64,000 bases of DNA from contig CM068548.1 of assembly GCA_035048495.1 (NCBI GenBank), positions 4,784,714-4,848,713 on the forward strand, written 5' to 3'. The notes under the pieces are model-generated. The model did no database searches and was not told the DNA's origin. It saw only the letters and a program-made list of their open reading frames with translations. The stretch is from Euptelea pleiosperma. Lineage: Eukaryota > Streptophyta > Magnoliopsida > Ranunculales > Eupteleaceae. This document shows positions 44,701 through 54,100 of this stretch, one piece after another. A program made the position numbers and the translations under genes. The first letter of the stretch is position 1. Each line of letters starts with the position of its first letter.

Positions 44701-47207
44701 AATGTGGTACCGGAACCGGTGTTTTCGGTTCCAGTTAAATCGGGTAAAATTGACACCCCTAATCAGAAGGTAATGTGCCTCTAGAAGTGACGGCACAAGA
44801 AGGCACAAAGGCAAGTGTGATTCTCCCAAGTAAACAAGAGCAATTACGACTGAGAAGTTCAAAATCAGTTCTCCGAGTCTAATATCATCCTTGTGTGTTG
44901 CTTCAGGGTATTAAAAGAAAAACCCATCTACATACTGAATTCCTCAACAGCTTGCTTAGTAAGAAGATGCCGGTTAGAATGCCACAGAGAAACAAAAGGA
45001 CAAGGGATGCATACAAGCTGATATCTGCGATTAACTAGAGAAACAAAAATGAAAATGCATTTTCCTAACATAGGCACTACCTATGAAAACTGAATTTTGT
45101 GCGTTTAAACTACAATTGAGTACCAGATAATAAAGGATATTGTTTATCACACATGTAAGAAACTACATCAGTACTGCCCTATCGTATTAACAGAAGAAGG
45201 TTAATTATTGGTTTCATATGCGAAGGTTGCATGAGTTTATGTATCAACATAGTCAAACTTATATTTATAGGCATGGAACCAAACCAAAGCAGCATAAAAC
45301 ATAAACTCCAGAAAGATAAATGCATTTGAGAATAACTAAATAACAGTTTTGTGAGATCAAAAAACACGTACCGACATGTACTTCGGGTGTAGCAGCAGCT
45401 GTGGCATCAACGATGACAGTAACAGATTGGTAATCCAATGCTACCGCATCATAGACAGTCTGCCTGATACAGTTTGGGGTCTGAACTCCTGAACAGAGAA
45501 ACAACGAATTTAATCCACCTGTTTACATAATTGGAATCCAATATAACACAACCGAAAATACATCATAAAAGATGCATTTTTGGTTGATCACTCACCGACA
45601 ACAACTAAACTATCGATGCCAGCGCCTTGAAGAAATGAATGAAGGTGTGTTGAGAAGAAAGCACTAAATCGTGTCTTCACCAACTTATAATCCCCTTCTT
45701 TGATCACAAGTCCATCAACTAGTTCTGCACCCTCACTTCCCTTAACAGTGGGTCCTGTTTTTTCACCACCATACATGTGTCGGCGGAAGAGTTCAACATC
45801 TCTTCCCAGGGGGTCATGTTCGCGAACAACCTATATTACATTGTTCCATAATCATCATCAATGTGGAGCTTTCATACATCGACATTAATATGAAAACTAG
45901 ACGTGGAGTTCCACCTTTCTAATAGGAAAGAAACACAATTGAGTTGAATTATGTCATTGTGAGCTAGAAGTTTAGTTCCACATTGGCTTGGTTCCTTGTT
46001 TTTTGCATTTCAGTGTGGACTCAAAGATGTTGAACTTGTAGAACCAGGATAGCTCTTCTCCAAGACTGTCTTTGTTTCTTGCTAAAATTCAAATGATATA
46101 ATTTTTTCACCTTTAATCTGATATTAACAATAGAATTGTTCATTAATTTGGACATTGATTAGCACATGTTAGTATTAGATTGCACTAACATCACACAGGG
46201 ACGGGTTTTCTAGAGCGACAATCCAGAACTCATCACAGAATTGGCAGGCTGCCACCTCAGTATCTCCCCATGTGGCAAGTTCCACCAAATAGCACTCAGC
46301 CACATGGCACAAAGAGGATGTTTCTTTTGTATTTTTCCTATTTAATTTTACAACGACATCAATGGCCGCAATTCTCTGGAGAAGTACAATAGATGGTAGG
46401 GAATGGGTGTGACATGGACAATGGGATGTCAAAAAGGTCACTGTCCTCCACATGGCGAGAAAACCCCATTAATCCACTGAAGAATTCTAGAGTGTCATTC
46501 CAAAAAAAAAAAAATCCCAGTTTACACAGAAAAAAATTCTAAACATAAATTTTTTAAAATCATTAGCTTTTGGTAAAAAAAAAAATCCCTTCTTCCCATC
46601 TGAATTTTAGATGCACATTTAGGGGAAAATACATGATGATGCCGGTAAATTGAGGTTAACAATGAAAATCAATCCAGACAGTTCATTTTGTGGGCACACC
46701 TCTTACATGAGGAAACAATCTTGCCGATGGGGCAATCTTAATCGTGGGAACAAGAGGTAAAACTTGGATAGCTAATCAAACAGGAACAAAGTTCTCTTCT
46801 ACAAATTCTCTCTTTTTCCCCATTAGATAATAGATTCAGAGTGTTTAAGTACTAAACCAGCAGTGTATTAAACAAAAATTCTAAATAAATGAAGGTAAGT
46901 TTGAAATTCTAAGAGAAACAAAGGGGTGAGTGAGTGAGTAATACCCAAACTACAAGAATGCCACGCTGCCTTGCAACATCAATGGTCTTAATAACAGAAG
47001 GAACGATAGCTTGGCCCCCACCGACGTGAAGCAGACCTCCTGGAACTATAAAATCTTTCTGAAACAAAGAAAAATCCAACAAAAAAGACTCTACTTTCTT
47101 ATTAACTGAACTCTCTCTCCATCTAAACAGTGTAGAAATACAAGGAGGAGGATGAGGACCTGCATGTCTACGACTAGTAGTGCTGTCTTCTTCCACTTCT
47201 CTGCCAT
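38793..47207 (-). CDS. Isochorismatase/nicotinamidase-like hydrolase
   Basis: Cysteine-hydrolase fold protein. Five exons: 47207-47160, 47058-46945, 45830-45596, 45488-45372 and 38923-38793. The total is 645 bp or 214 aa. All junctions are GT..AG and phases agree. Exon 1 encodes just 16 residues, MAEKWKKTALLVVDMQ, in a frame hidden by longer false frames. The catalytic triad positions are all present: Asp14 (VVDMQKDF), Lys106 (VKTRFSAFF) and Cys139 (GVQTPNCIRQT). Exon 5 begins ANIFDMKNIGVATPTLEEW. From memory the closest relative is Arabidopsis At3g16190, described as a probable inactive nicotinamidase, so the substrate is unknown and cytosolic location is assumed. Intron 4 is 6448 bp and filled with transposons. 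The C-terminal tail after TLEEW is about 24 residues. Confidence 0.93.
39269..39335 (-). other. Possible orphan terminal exon
   Basis: After a good acceptor (TATTTTCAG) the minus strand reads DVVLALGIISGRSPVLEEF.K and stops. The phase does not suit the isochorismatase exon 4 reading, and I could not find a partner exon or name the protein. It lies inside that gene's large intron. It could be a captured exon or chance. Confidence 0.25.
40109..40528. mobile_element. TIR element AGGGGTGTTTGG..CCAAACACCCCT
   Basis: About 420 bp, with inverted ends extending into A/T-rich arms (AAAAAGTATTT words). The target duplication is not preserved. Common plant hAT/Harbinger-like MITE wording; superfamily uncertain. 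Confidence 0.6.
41204..41862. mobile_element. hAT-type MITE rich in GAGGCTTACGCCT motifs
   Basis: 659 bp with ends CAGTGTTTCTAAAGGCG and CGTTTAAAAACACTG and a perfect 8-bp duplication ATTATGGT (41196-41203 and 41863-41870). Near both ends are many short palindromic GGCG.ACGCC and CCTCA words. A truncated relative with the same AAAAACACTG end lies at about 43880-44041. No transposase. Confidence 0.88.
41871..42727. other. Intron 4 DNA without recognised element
   Basis: Low-copy-looking sequence between the hAT MITE and the Helitron. Several frames of 60-65 codons occur without family resemblance. Nothing else can be supported. Confidence 0.4.
42728..43235 (+). mobile_element. Small non-autonomous Helitron
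   Basis: It starts TCTATACTATTATAAAG after an A and ends CCCCTAG before a T, the A/T insertion rule of Helitrons. A short hairpin (ACGTG-CAACA-CACGT) lies about 15 bases before the 3' CTAG. 508 bp with no replicase. The interior (42903-43190) is a CCACGTGGC-core hairpin. Confidence 0.75.
42903..43190. repeat. CCACGTGGC-core hairpin inside the Helitron
   Basis: Arms read AGCCATGTGGCGCG..CTGACCATATGGATGTTT and AAACATCAATACGGTCAGTG..TGCCACATG. Slightly decayed ends; no duplication visible. Confidence 0.75.
43236..44372. other. Intron 4 DNA with a truncated GAGGC element
   Basis: 43.24-43.87 kb is AT-rich and unassigned. 43.88-44.04 kb is a partial relative of 41204-41862 (CCTCAAGGC words, ending AAAAACACTG). 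44.05-44.37 kb is unassigned. Confidence 0.45.
44373..44761. mobile_element. hAT-type MITE with GGTTCCGGTTC repeats
   Basis: 389 bp with ends TAGGGGTGTCAA / TTGACACCCCTA and a perfect 8-bp duplication ATCAGAAG (44365-44372 and 44762-44769). The interior is largely GGTTCCGGTTC and GAACCGGAACC in both orientations. A decayed relative is at 25.81-26.17 kb. Confidence 0.88.
45831..46944. other. Isochorismatase intron 2
   Basis: 1.1 kb with A-runs at about 46503-46514 and 46576-46586. No transposon ends were recognised. Confidence 0.5.
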
Positions 47208-47339
47208 GCTCACCCACACTCTACCCCCTCAGGTTTGCCCGAACGCCGGAAAGACTTCTCTTTTTAACTTCTATCCCATTTGTGGGAGAAAATATTTGGT
47301 GTCACTGGAAGACTTCAAAATTTGAACAACCCTCGCAAA

Positions 47340-47600
47340 ATGCCATTTGGAGCTTAGTTTAGGGCCCACTGACCTTATGGATTGGAGTCTTTGGACTACC
47401 TCTTGATGGACCTACGTACCAAAGATCAGCTTGATCGATGATTTAAAACAGTTATATTTTAGCATCATACAAAAAAAGTAAGGCTCAAATTCAACTGTCA
47501 AAACTGTGTTATTAAAATACTAAATCCAACAACTATAAATCACTAATTAAACTGATTTTTCATCTATAGATTCATAACCAAATATCCATAAGGTAAGTGA
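47340..47600. repeat. Diverged core-type foldback next to the LINE
   Basis: Arms GGGCCCACTGACCTTATGGATT.. and ..ATATCCATAAGGTAAGTG, with AAATCACTAATTAAACTGATTTTT in the middle. Clearly the same family layout as the CCACGTGGC cores but much older. 49.64-49.96 kb is another old copy. Confidence 0.5.
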
Positions 47601-49511
47601 TTCGTCAGCTGGTCTCTTCAGGAGTTCGAGGGGTCTCAGGCAGGGGGACTCGCTATCCCCTTTTCTCTTTATTATTGTGATGGAGGCCCTTGGCAGATTG
47701 ATCTCCAAAGCTGTTAATTTGGGGGAGTTGAGTGGCGTTTCCATCTTGGGGACTCGGGGCCTACAATCTCCCATTTGCAATTTGCAAACGACACTTTGAT
47801 CTTCATGGGGCCAGTCAAGGAGCACTGCATTGTTTTGAGAGGTCTTCTCGTTTGCTTTGAAGTGGTTTCGGGCCTCAAGGTTAACTTTGAGAAAAGCAAA
47901 GCCTATCTGGTGGGTGAGATCGAGGATTTTCCAAACTTGTCTTCGGTACTGGAGGTGTCATCTGCAGTTCTCCCGGCCACTTATTTGGGGCCTCCCCTTG
48001 GAGCTCCTTATGGATCCAAAGTTCTGTGGGACCCTGTTATTGAAAGAGTTTAGAGGAGACTTGCCATTTGGAAAGCTAAGTATCTTTCGAAAGGAAGTAG
48101 ACTAGTTCTCCTAAAAAGCACACTTTCTAACCTGCCCATTTATTTCCTCTCTCTTTTCTCCATGCCGATTGCAGTGGTGAGAAGGGTGGAGATGTTGATG
48201 CGCTGATTTCTGTGGTTTGGCAAGACAAAAGGTCCTGGTTTCCCTTTAGTGAATTGGAAGCTGATGTGCTCTCTTAAGAAAGAGGGAGGATTAGGAGTCA
48301 AGAATCTCCGCTTAAAGAACTCAACCCTCCTTGGTAAATGGATTTGGCGCTTTGCTACAGAGTATGATAGTTTGTGGAGGCAGGTAGTCGCGACGAGACA
48401 TGGCAGTGGCCCGTTGGGTTCATTCAGCAGGGATGGTCGGACTCCCTTTGGGTGTGGCATGTGGAGGGGTATATTAAAAACCTTGAAATCTTTTCTTGCG
48501 AGAATCCGATTTAAGGTGGGGAAGAGAGATAAAGTTCTTTTCTGGCACGTCGTTTGGTTCAGGGATAAGCCCCTCAAGGTGGATTTCCCATAGATCTTTG
48601 CCATCTCCTATAAGAAAGATGATACGGTGCATATTGTTAAAGTGCAGTCTGAGGGGGGGCATCTCTTGGGTCTTAGACGTAATCTAAATGATCGGAAGAT
48701 CCCTGCTATAGTCTCTCTTCTTCAGAGGCTTGAAGGGGTAGTCCTGGATGGGTCCAAGGAAGATGTCATGTGGTGGATCGACAAGCCGGATGGTCCCTTC
48801 TCTGTTCTATCCTTCTATTTGATGCTTTATAGATCATGGAGAAGGTCCCCATAGTATGCTGCCATTCCCATACATCTAAACTTTCCTATGTCCAAGATTT
48901 TGGGGATGTAGGTGCCATCTAAGGTAACTATCTTTGTGTGGTCTATGTCCCTGGGGAAGATTCTCACGATTGACAACCTCATAAAGAGAAGTATGGTTCT
49001 GGTTAACCGCTGTGTTATGTGAAAGGTAGCAGGGGAATCAATCAACCACATCTTACTTCACTGTAGGTTAGCTCGGGAAGTGTATGGTATCTTCTTTAAC
49101 TCTTTCAACATTTGTTGGGTTCTTCCTGCTTCGGTCCTCCATACGACCGGGAGTTGGACTGTTATGAGCTTCCCCCCTTGTGGTGGTAGGATTTGGAGCT
49201 CCTCCCCTTCGCAATTTGTTAGGGGCTATGGAAGGAGAGAAACAGAAGAACCTTTGACGGAAATGAAACCCCATTCTTTGAGATTGTGCTATCTATCAAG
49301 GCTCTTCTCTATCTCTAGTCCAAGGTCTTTGAAGAGTGTAAATGGCTAGTTTTTGAGGACCTAGTCTTCAGATGGGAAACCATTATGCATATGGGGTAGT
49401 TAGGTCCTCGTACCCTAGGAGGTCCTTTTGACCTCCGATCCATGTTTGTAATTTTGCTTGATTTTAATAATATCTTTACCTTAACAAAAAAAAAAAAAAA
49501 ACCCTTCGTCA
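47601..49511 (+). mobile_element. 5'-truncated L1-type LINE
   Basis: Plus-strand broken coding for the C-terminal half of a plant non-LTR reverse transcriptase. It contains LRQGDSLSPFLFI, QFANDTLIF, SGLKVNFEKSK, ATYLG.PLG, LVNWK..CSLKKEGGLGVKNL and a zf-RVT-like C-terminus (HILLHCRLAREVYG). It ends in ACCTTAAC plus a 17-base poly(A) near 49484-49501. TTCGTCA occurs at 47601-47607 and 49505-49511, a possible short target duplication. The catalytic F-A-D-D box reads F-A-N-D, and at least three frame changes are present. Confidence 0.85.
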
Positions 49512-49639
49512 TCCCTTCCCATGTCAATAACTAAAATGAAAAAAAAAAAAAAGAGAATGTCAACGCATCTGGGAATAAACGATTGATCTCTATCAATAAA
49601 CAAGCTAAAAACCCAAACCATAAAGTACTTAGCACAGGT

Positions 49640-49960
49640 GCCACAGCCCACTTACGTTTTGGATGTTCGGTTCACTTCTTGATGAATCTATACATCAAAA
49701 ATCAGTTTGACTGGTAATTTTTAGCCGTTGGATTTAACATTTTCGTACTGTAATTCTTAGCCGTTGGATTTGATTGTTTTTTAGCAGCTAATATATAACG
49801 GTTAGAAGTCATCGATCAAACTTATATTTGGCTAATAATAATGTTATTAAAATGTTAAATCCAATTTTTAGAAATCACCGATTAAATTGCTTTTTGATTT
49901 GTAGATCCATCAAGAAGTGAACCAAACAGCCAAAAGGTCAGTGGGCTCTGAAGTGTACTC
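49640..49960. repeat. Old core-type foldback copy
   Basis: Arms contain TTGGATGTTCGGTTCACTTC and its complement GAAGTGAACCAAACAGCCAAA, with GTTGGATTT.A internal words. Distant member of the core family. Confidence 0.5.
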
Positions 49961-50087
49961 CAGGCCATTTGAAAATAAGAGGAACACTATTCTTCAACTG
50001 AAAATTTTATAATGGTTTTATTTTCCTTATAAAAGACAATGTACGTAATTTGGACCAACCAAGCTTCAATCACATACATCCTTGTAA

Positions 50088-50452
50088 GCATGGTTTTAAA
50101 ATAACAACGTTTAAACGATTTTAACTGCCGTTATAACGGTAACTGCCCAAGCCCGTTACGTTAAAAATGTTTTGACGCTTAGAAAATACTGCCGTTTTTT
50201 CTTTTTCTTTTTAAGGGCTATTAAAATCTGGAAACTTTTGTGGAAAAAAACCGTTATTTCGGTTAAAATCTGTTAAATTACATTTTTTTCGTTTTTGAAA
50301 ATTTGAATTTCAAAATTTGACTTTTCGACGCCATCTTTTTTTCGTTTTTTCTCATTAAATTCTATTTTTTCCATTTCTGCCCCTGTCCGTTACAATCTGT
50401 TTTAACGGTAATGCCCCTAGTGTTAAAATGGCCTCTTTTAAAGCTTGCTTTT
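50088..50452. repeat. GTTATAACGG palindromic repeat, copy 1
   Basis: Rich in AACGG/CCGTT words (ACTGCCGTTATAACGGTAAC, CCGTTACAATCTGTTTTAACGG) with AAAAAACGG runs between. The family recurs at 35655, 52995 and 57416. Confidence 0.65.
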
Positions 50453-50465
50453 AAGTGCGCTTACT

Positions 50466-51083
50466 CCGTGGCAGAGCCAGGTGGTCAAGGGTGGTCAACT
50501 GACCACCTTACTTGAAAAGTCACCCTGTTTGGAGCTAAAAATTGGGGTCACCCAAGGTCAGTCTTGATCTACGTTTCGCATTTTGAGCTGCGTTTGGGTA
50601 ATCTTAATAATTACAATAAGCCAACTTTTAGCAGCTTTTAAGCACTTATCAAAAAAGCTATATGTTTGGTAAAACTTGAAAGCACTTTTTTTTAAAGCCC
50701 AATAAACTCCCAAATCACCATAAGGAGAAACTGTTTCTAATTATTTTTGCGGGAATACGTTCTTAAAAAACATTCTTTACAAGTTTATCCTTAAATTTTT
50801 TTTGGTAATACTAGAATTAGGCATTTGTAATGTCAAAACTTAAATTTTTTTCGCTTATACCACCAAAAAGTATTTATTTAACCAAACATTATCGAAGGGA
50901 GGTTCTGAGCTTACCCCATAAGAGAATATTTATTTAGATTAACAAATGGTAAAGACGAGAATTTTAAAAATGAAAAACAAATAAAAAGATGATCTACGAT
51001 GACAATCTTCACTTATTAAAACAATAAGGCGAGCGCAAGCAATCTCTTGCCCAACCTTGAAGAAAATCCTGACTCCACCACTG
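50466..51083. mobile_element. hAT-type element, CCGTGGCAGAGCCAG ends
   Basis: TIRs CCGTGGCAGAGCCAG / CTGACTCCACCACTG, with imperfect 8-bp flanks CGCTTACT and CACTTAGT (6 of 8). The interior word GAGCTGCGTTTGGGTAA is repeated just outside at 51114. It ends 95 bp past the stop codon of the bark-storage gene. Confidence 0.65.
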
Positions 51084-51177
51084 CACTTAGTTTACTTTAC
51101 GTTTCGATTTTTGAGCTGCATTTGGGTAAGCTTAATTAACAATCCCAATAAACCAGCTTTTAGCAGTTTTTAAGCAC

Positions 51178-54100
51178 TTATGAAAACAATAAGGCGATGA
51201 ATCTGATGATAACAGTAACTGCATTTTGGGCAGCCAAAGGAGCAAAAATGGCAGCTTCATTTGACTGAGAAGAACCCCCACCAGCAAGATCAGATAGAGC
51301 CCTAAAAGCAATGAATGGAGTCCTTTGTTGGAGACAAACAAGAGCAACTGCAGCGCTTTCCATGTCGATAGGTGTTATGTTGAATTTGGAATTTAGAAAT
51401 TCCCTATATGCTGCATTATCAACAAAAGCATTTGCACTACTTCCTCTTTCCACCCGGATCACCATAGGTGCTCTTGGCAAACAAGTAGAGTTTATACATC
51501 CCTCCAACTTCATATCCTGTACACCAAAGTCATCAAATCCATTACTGAAGCGCAGATAAATTGCTGGATCATTACTGAAGCTCCTGCTATTTTATTTTCA
51601 TCTATGGCTGTGTGGTGATCAACAAAAAGTTTTATAGAAAAAAGGATTTGTATGTTAGAAAGTAGGGTCGGGCTCCCGTGACCAGCCTTTTATGACAGTC
51701 TCACAGGACAGGCCTTGTCAGGCGTGGATTCCGAGATAACAGTTGTGCTAGAGATGAGCTAGCAAACCACCCGTTGGATTCCACACCTGCCAAGGTCCCC
51801 CACCCCAGCCTATCATAATAAGTATTGACACAGAAAAAGTTTTATGACATTTATATGCAAAAATCATTTCTAGAAACTTACTTATTCAGGGCAACCATAC
51901 AGAACCTATGGTTACAAAAAGTTTTATAGAAAAAAGGATTTGTAATAGAGATGAGCTAGTGTTCACTTTTCGCCAAAGCAAAACTACCGTTGGATTCTCG
52001 GAATCTACACCCGATAAGGCCTGTCCCGTGAGCCTGTCATAAAAGGCCGGTCACGGGAGTCTATGCCTAGAAAGTATTGACGCAGAAAAAGTTTTATGAC
52101 ATTTATATGCAAAAATCATTTCTATAAACTTATTCAAGGCAACCATACAAAACCTATAATTACAAAAAAAGAAAAAATCCAACTTTGTTCAGTTAAAGAG
52201 GGAGCTCTTCACAGTATGAAATATCAGAGTTTTTTCCGAAGAATTAATCAACCACTTTGCACTGGCATACCAAAAAAAAAAAAAAAATCCAATCAAAGAA
52301 AAAGGAACCCATTGTGTAATATGATATAAGAATATGAATATCACAAACATTCAATAATTTTTTTTTTTTTTTTTTGCGAGGTAAGTCTGTTTTTAAAGTG
52401 ATCAGTAACACGGTGAAGGCGGTTTTGAACCCTGATCTATAGTATCATCACCCACAAACTTTACCAACGAAGCAAGCTAGCAACTTTCAAAAAAAAAATC
52501 AAAGTTGAGAACTTCATTAATAAATAAATGAAAAGAAAAAAGGGAATGCAGGGTAGAAACAAAACTACCTCAAGCTTCTTTGCAACTTCAAAGTAGTGGT
52601 TGTTAACAGGAACCCAGAAGGCATGCTGTCTTTCTTCAGGAATCCCGTTTGTGGGAAAGATCTCCTCAGGCTGATACCACACATTATTCAGAAGGTTTTC
52701 AGAGAAGTTTCCATTTTTTGTATCATTGTTGTAATTTGAAAATTTTAGATATCCAATTTTCCTTGTGTAATCTCCATTAGACTCAAAAGGTAGTTCATCA
52801 TCAGGTCCATCTCCATATCTCTACAAAAACACAAAGGAAAATTAAAAGAGAGAAACAAAACTTTTTTACTTCAAATTAGCCAAAGGGAGATCATAAAATA
52901 AATAAATAAAATAGAAGCCAGCTTGTCGACAATGGAAAGACGCCTATGGTCAGCGGCGGAGCCAGGATTTTATTCAATGGGGCCCCAATCAATTGAGTAC
53001 GTATAACCGGCCAAGGTTTAAAATGGACCATTATAATGGTATAACAGATTAGGGGCGTCACCATTTTTTTCGTTACGAATTGTAACATTTAGGGGCAAAA
53101 ACAGAAAATAACTGAAAATTAACAGAAAAAAATGGTGCTGGAATTCAAAATTTGAAATTTGAATTTAAAATTTTCAAAAACAAAAAAATAACTGCCATTT
53201 TTTCACAAAATTTTCAAGAAATTAACGGTCATTATTTCGTTAAATGGAAAATAACAGCCGTTATTTTCTTATTTTCTGGGTGCTTTAGCAGTACATAACG
53301 TAATGGGAGATATCCGAATCCATTATAACGACTGTTATTTTCGTTATAACGGCCTTTTTTTTAACTATGGAACCGGCTACAATATGAGCCACGTGGCATT
53401 TTCTAATAGATTTCTTATCATATGGATGTTTGGCTCAACCCTAGATGAACATATAGATAAAAACATTAGCCTGATTAGTGATTTCTAAGCATTGGATTGG
53501 AGTCGTTTTCATGGGTTGATTTTTAACCGTGGAATTTGTGCATTATTGAGCATTATTTGGGGTACAAAGATCAAATGGTTTGAAACCATTAATCAAACTG
53601 ATTTTTTGGTTTCTAGGTCCATCTAGAGACTGCCCAAACATCCATACGGTCAGCGTCCTCTAAAGGGGGCACTAAACTAAAACTGAAGGGGGGCACCAAG
53701 TTAAAAAAATAAAACACTTTATTCCAAAAATGTTTATTTTGTTTTCAGGATTTCAAAGTTGAGGAGGGCACCCCCCACCCCCCCGGCTCCGTCGTTGCAC
53801 GTGGTTCTCAATTTAATGCCAATACTTCACTTTTTCAAACGAGGGAGGGCTTCTCTCTCGGCTTGGCTTGGCGCGGATTTTCTAATAGCGAGAAGTAGAG
53901 GTGGGATGCCGTCAGATTTTCTCTCCATCTACAACCGCACTGGTTATAAAGTATTTTCGAGTCATTTTTTCTAGTCCCCGGTTCTCAATTTAATGCCAAT
54001 ACTTCACTTTTTCAAACGAGGGAGGGCTTCTCTCTCGGCTTGGCTTGGCACGGATTTTCTAATAGCGAGAAGTAGAGGTGGGATGCCGTCGGATTTTCTC

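Noticed and set aside
46909..47217. 102-codon frame as the N-terminus of the isochorismatase-like protein
   Set aside because: Its first part is intron and wrong-frame sequence. A 16-codon exon with proper GT..AG gives the expected MAEKW..VVDMQ start instead.
47547..49527. Minus-strand frames over the LINE
   Set aside because: They are antisense shadows; the plus strand carries the recognisable RT motifs.
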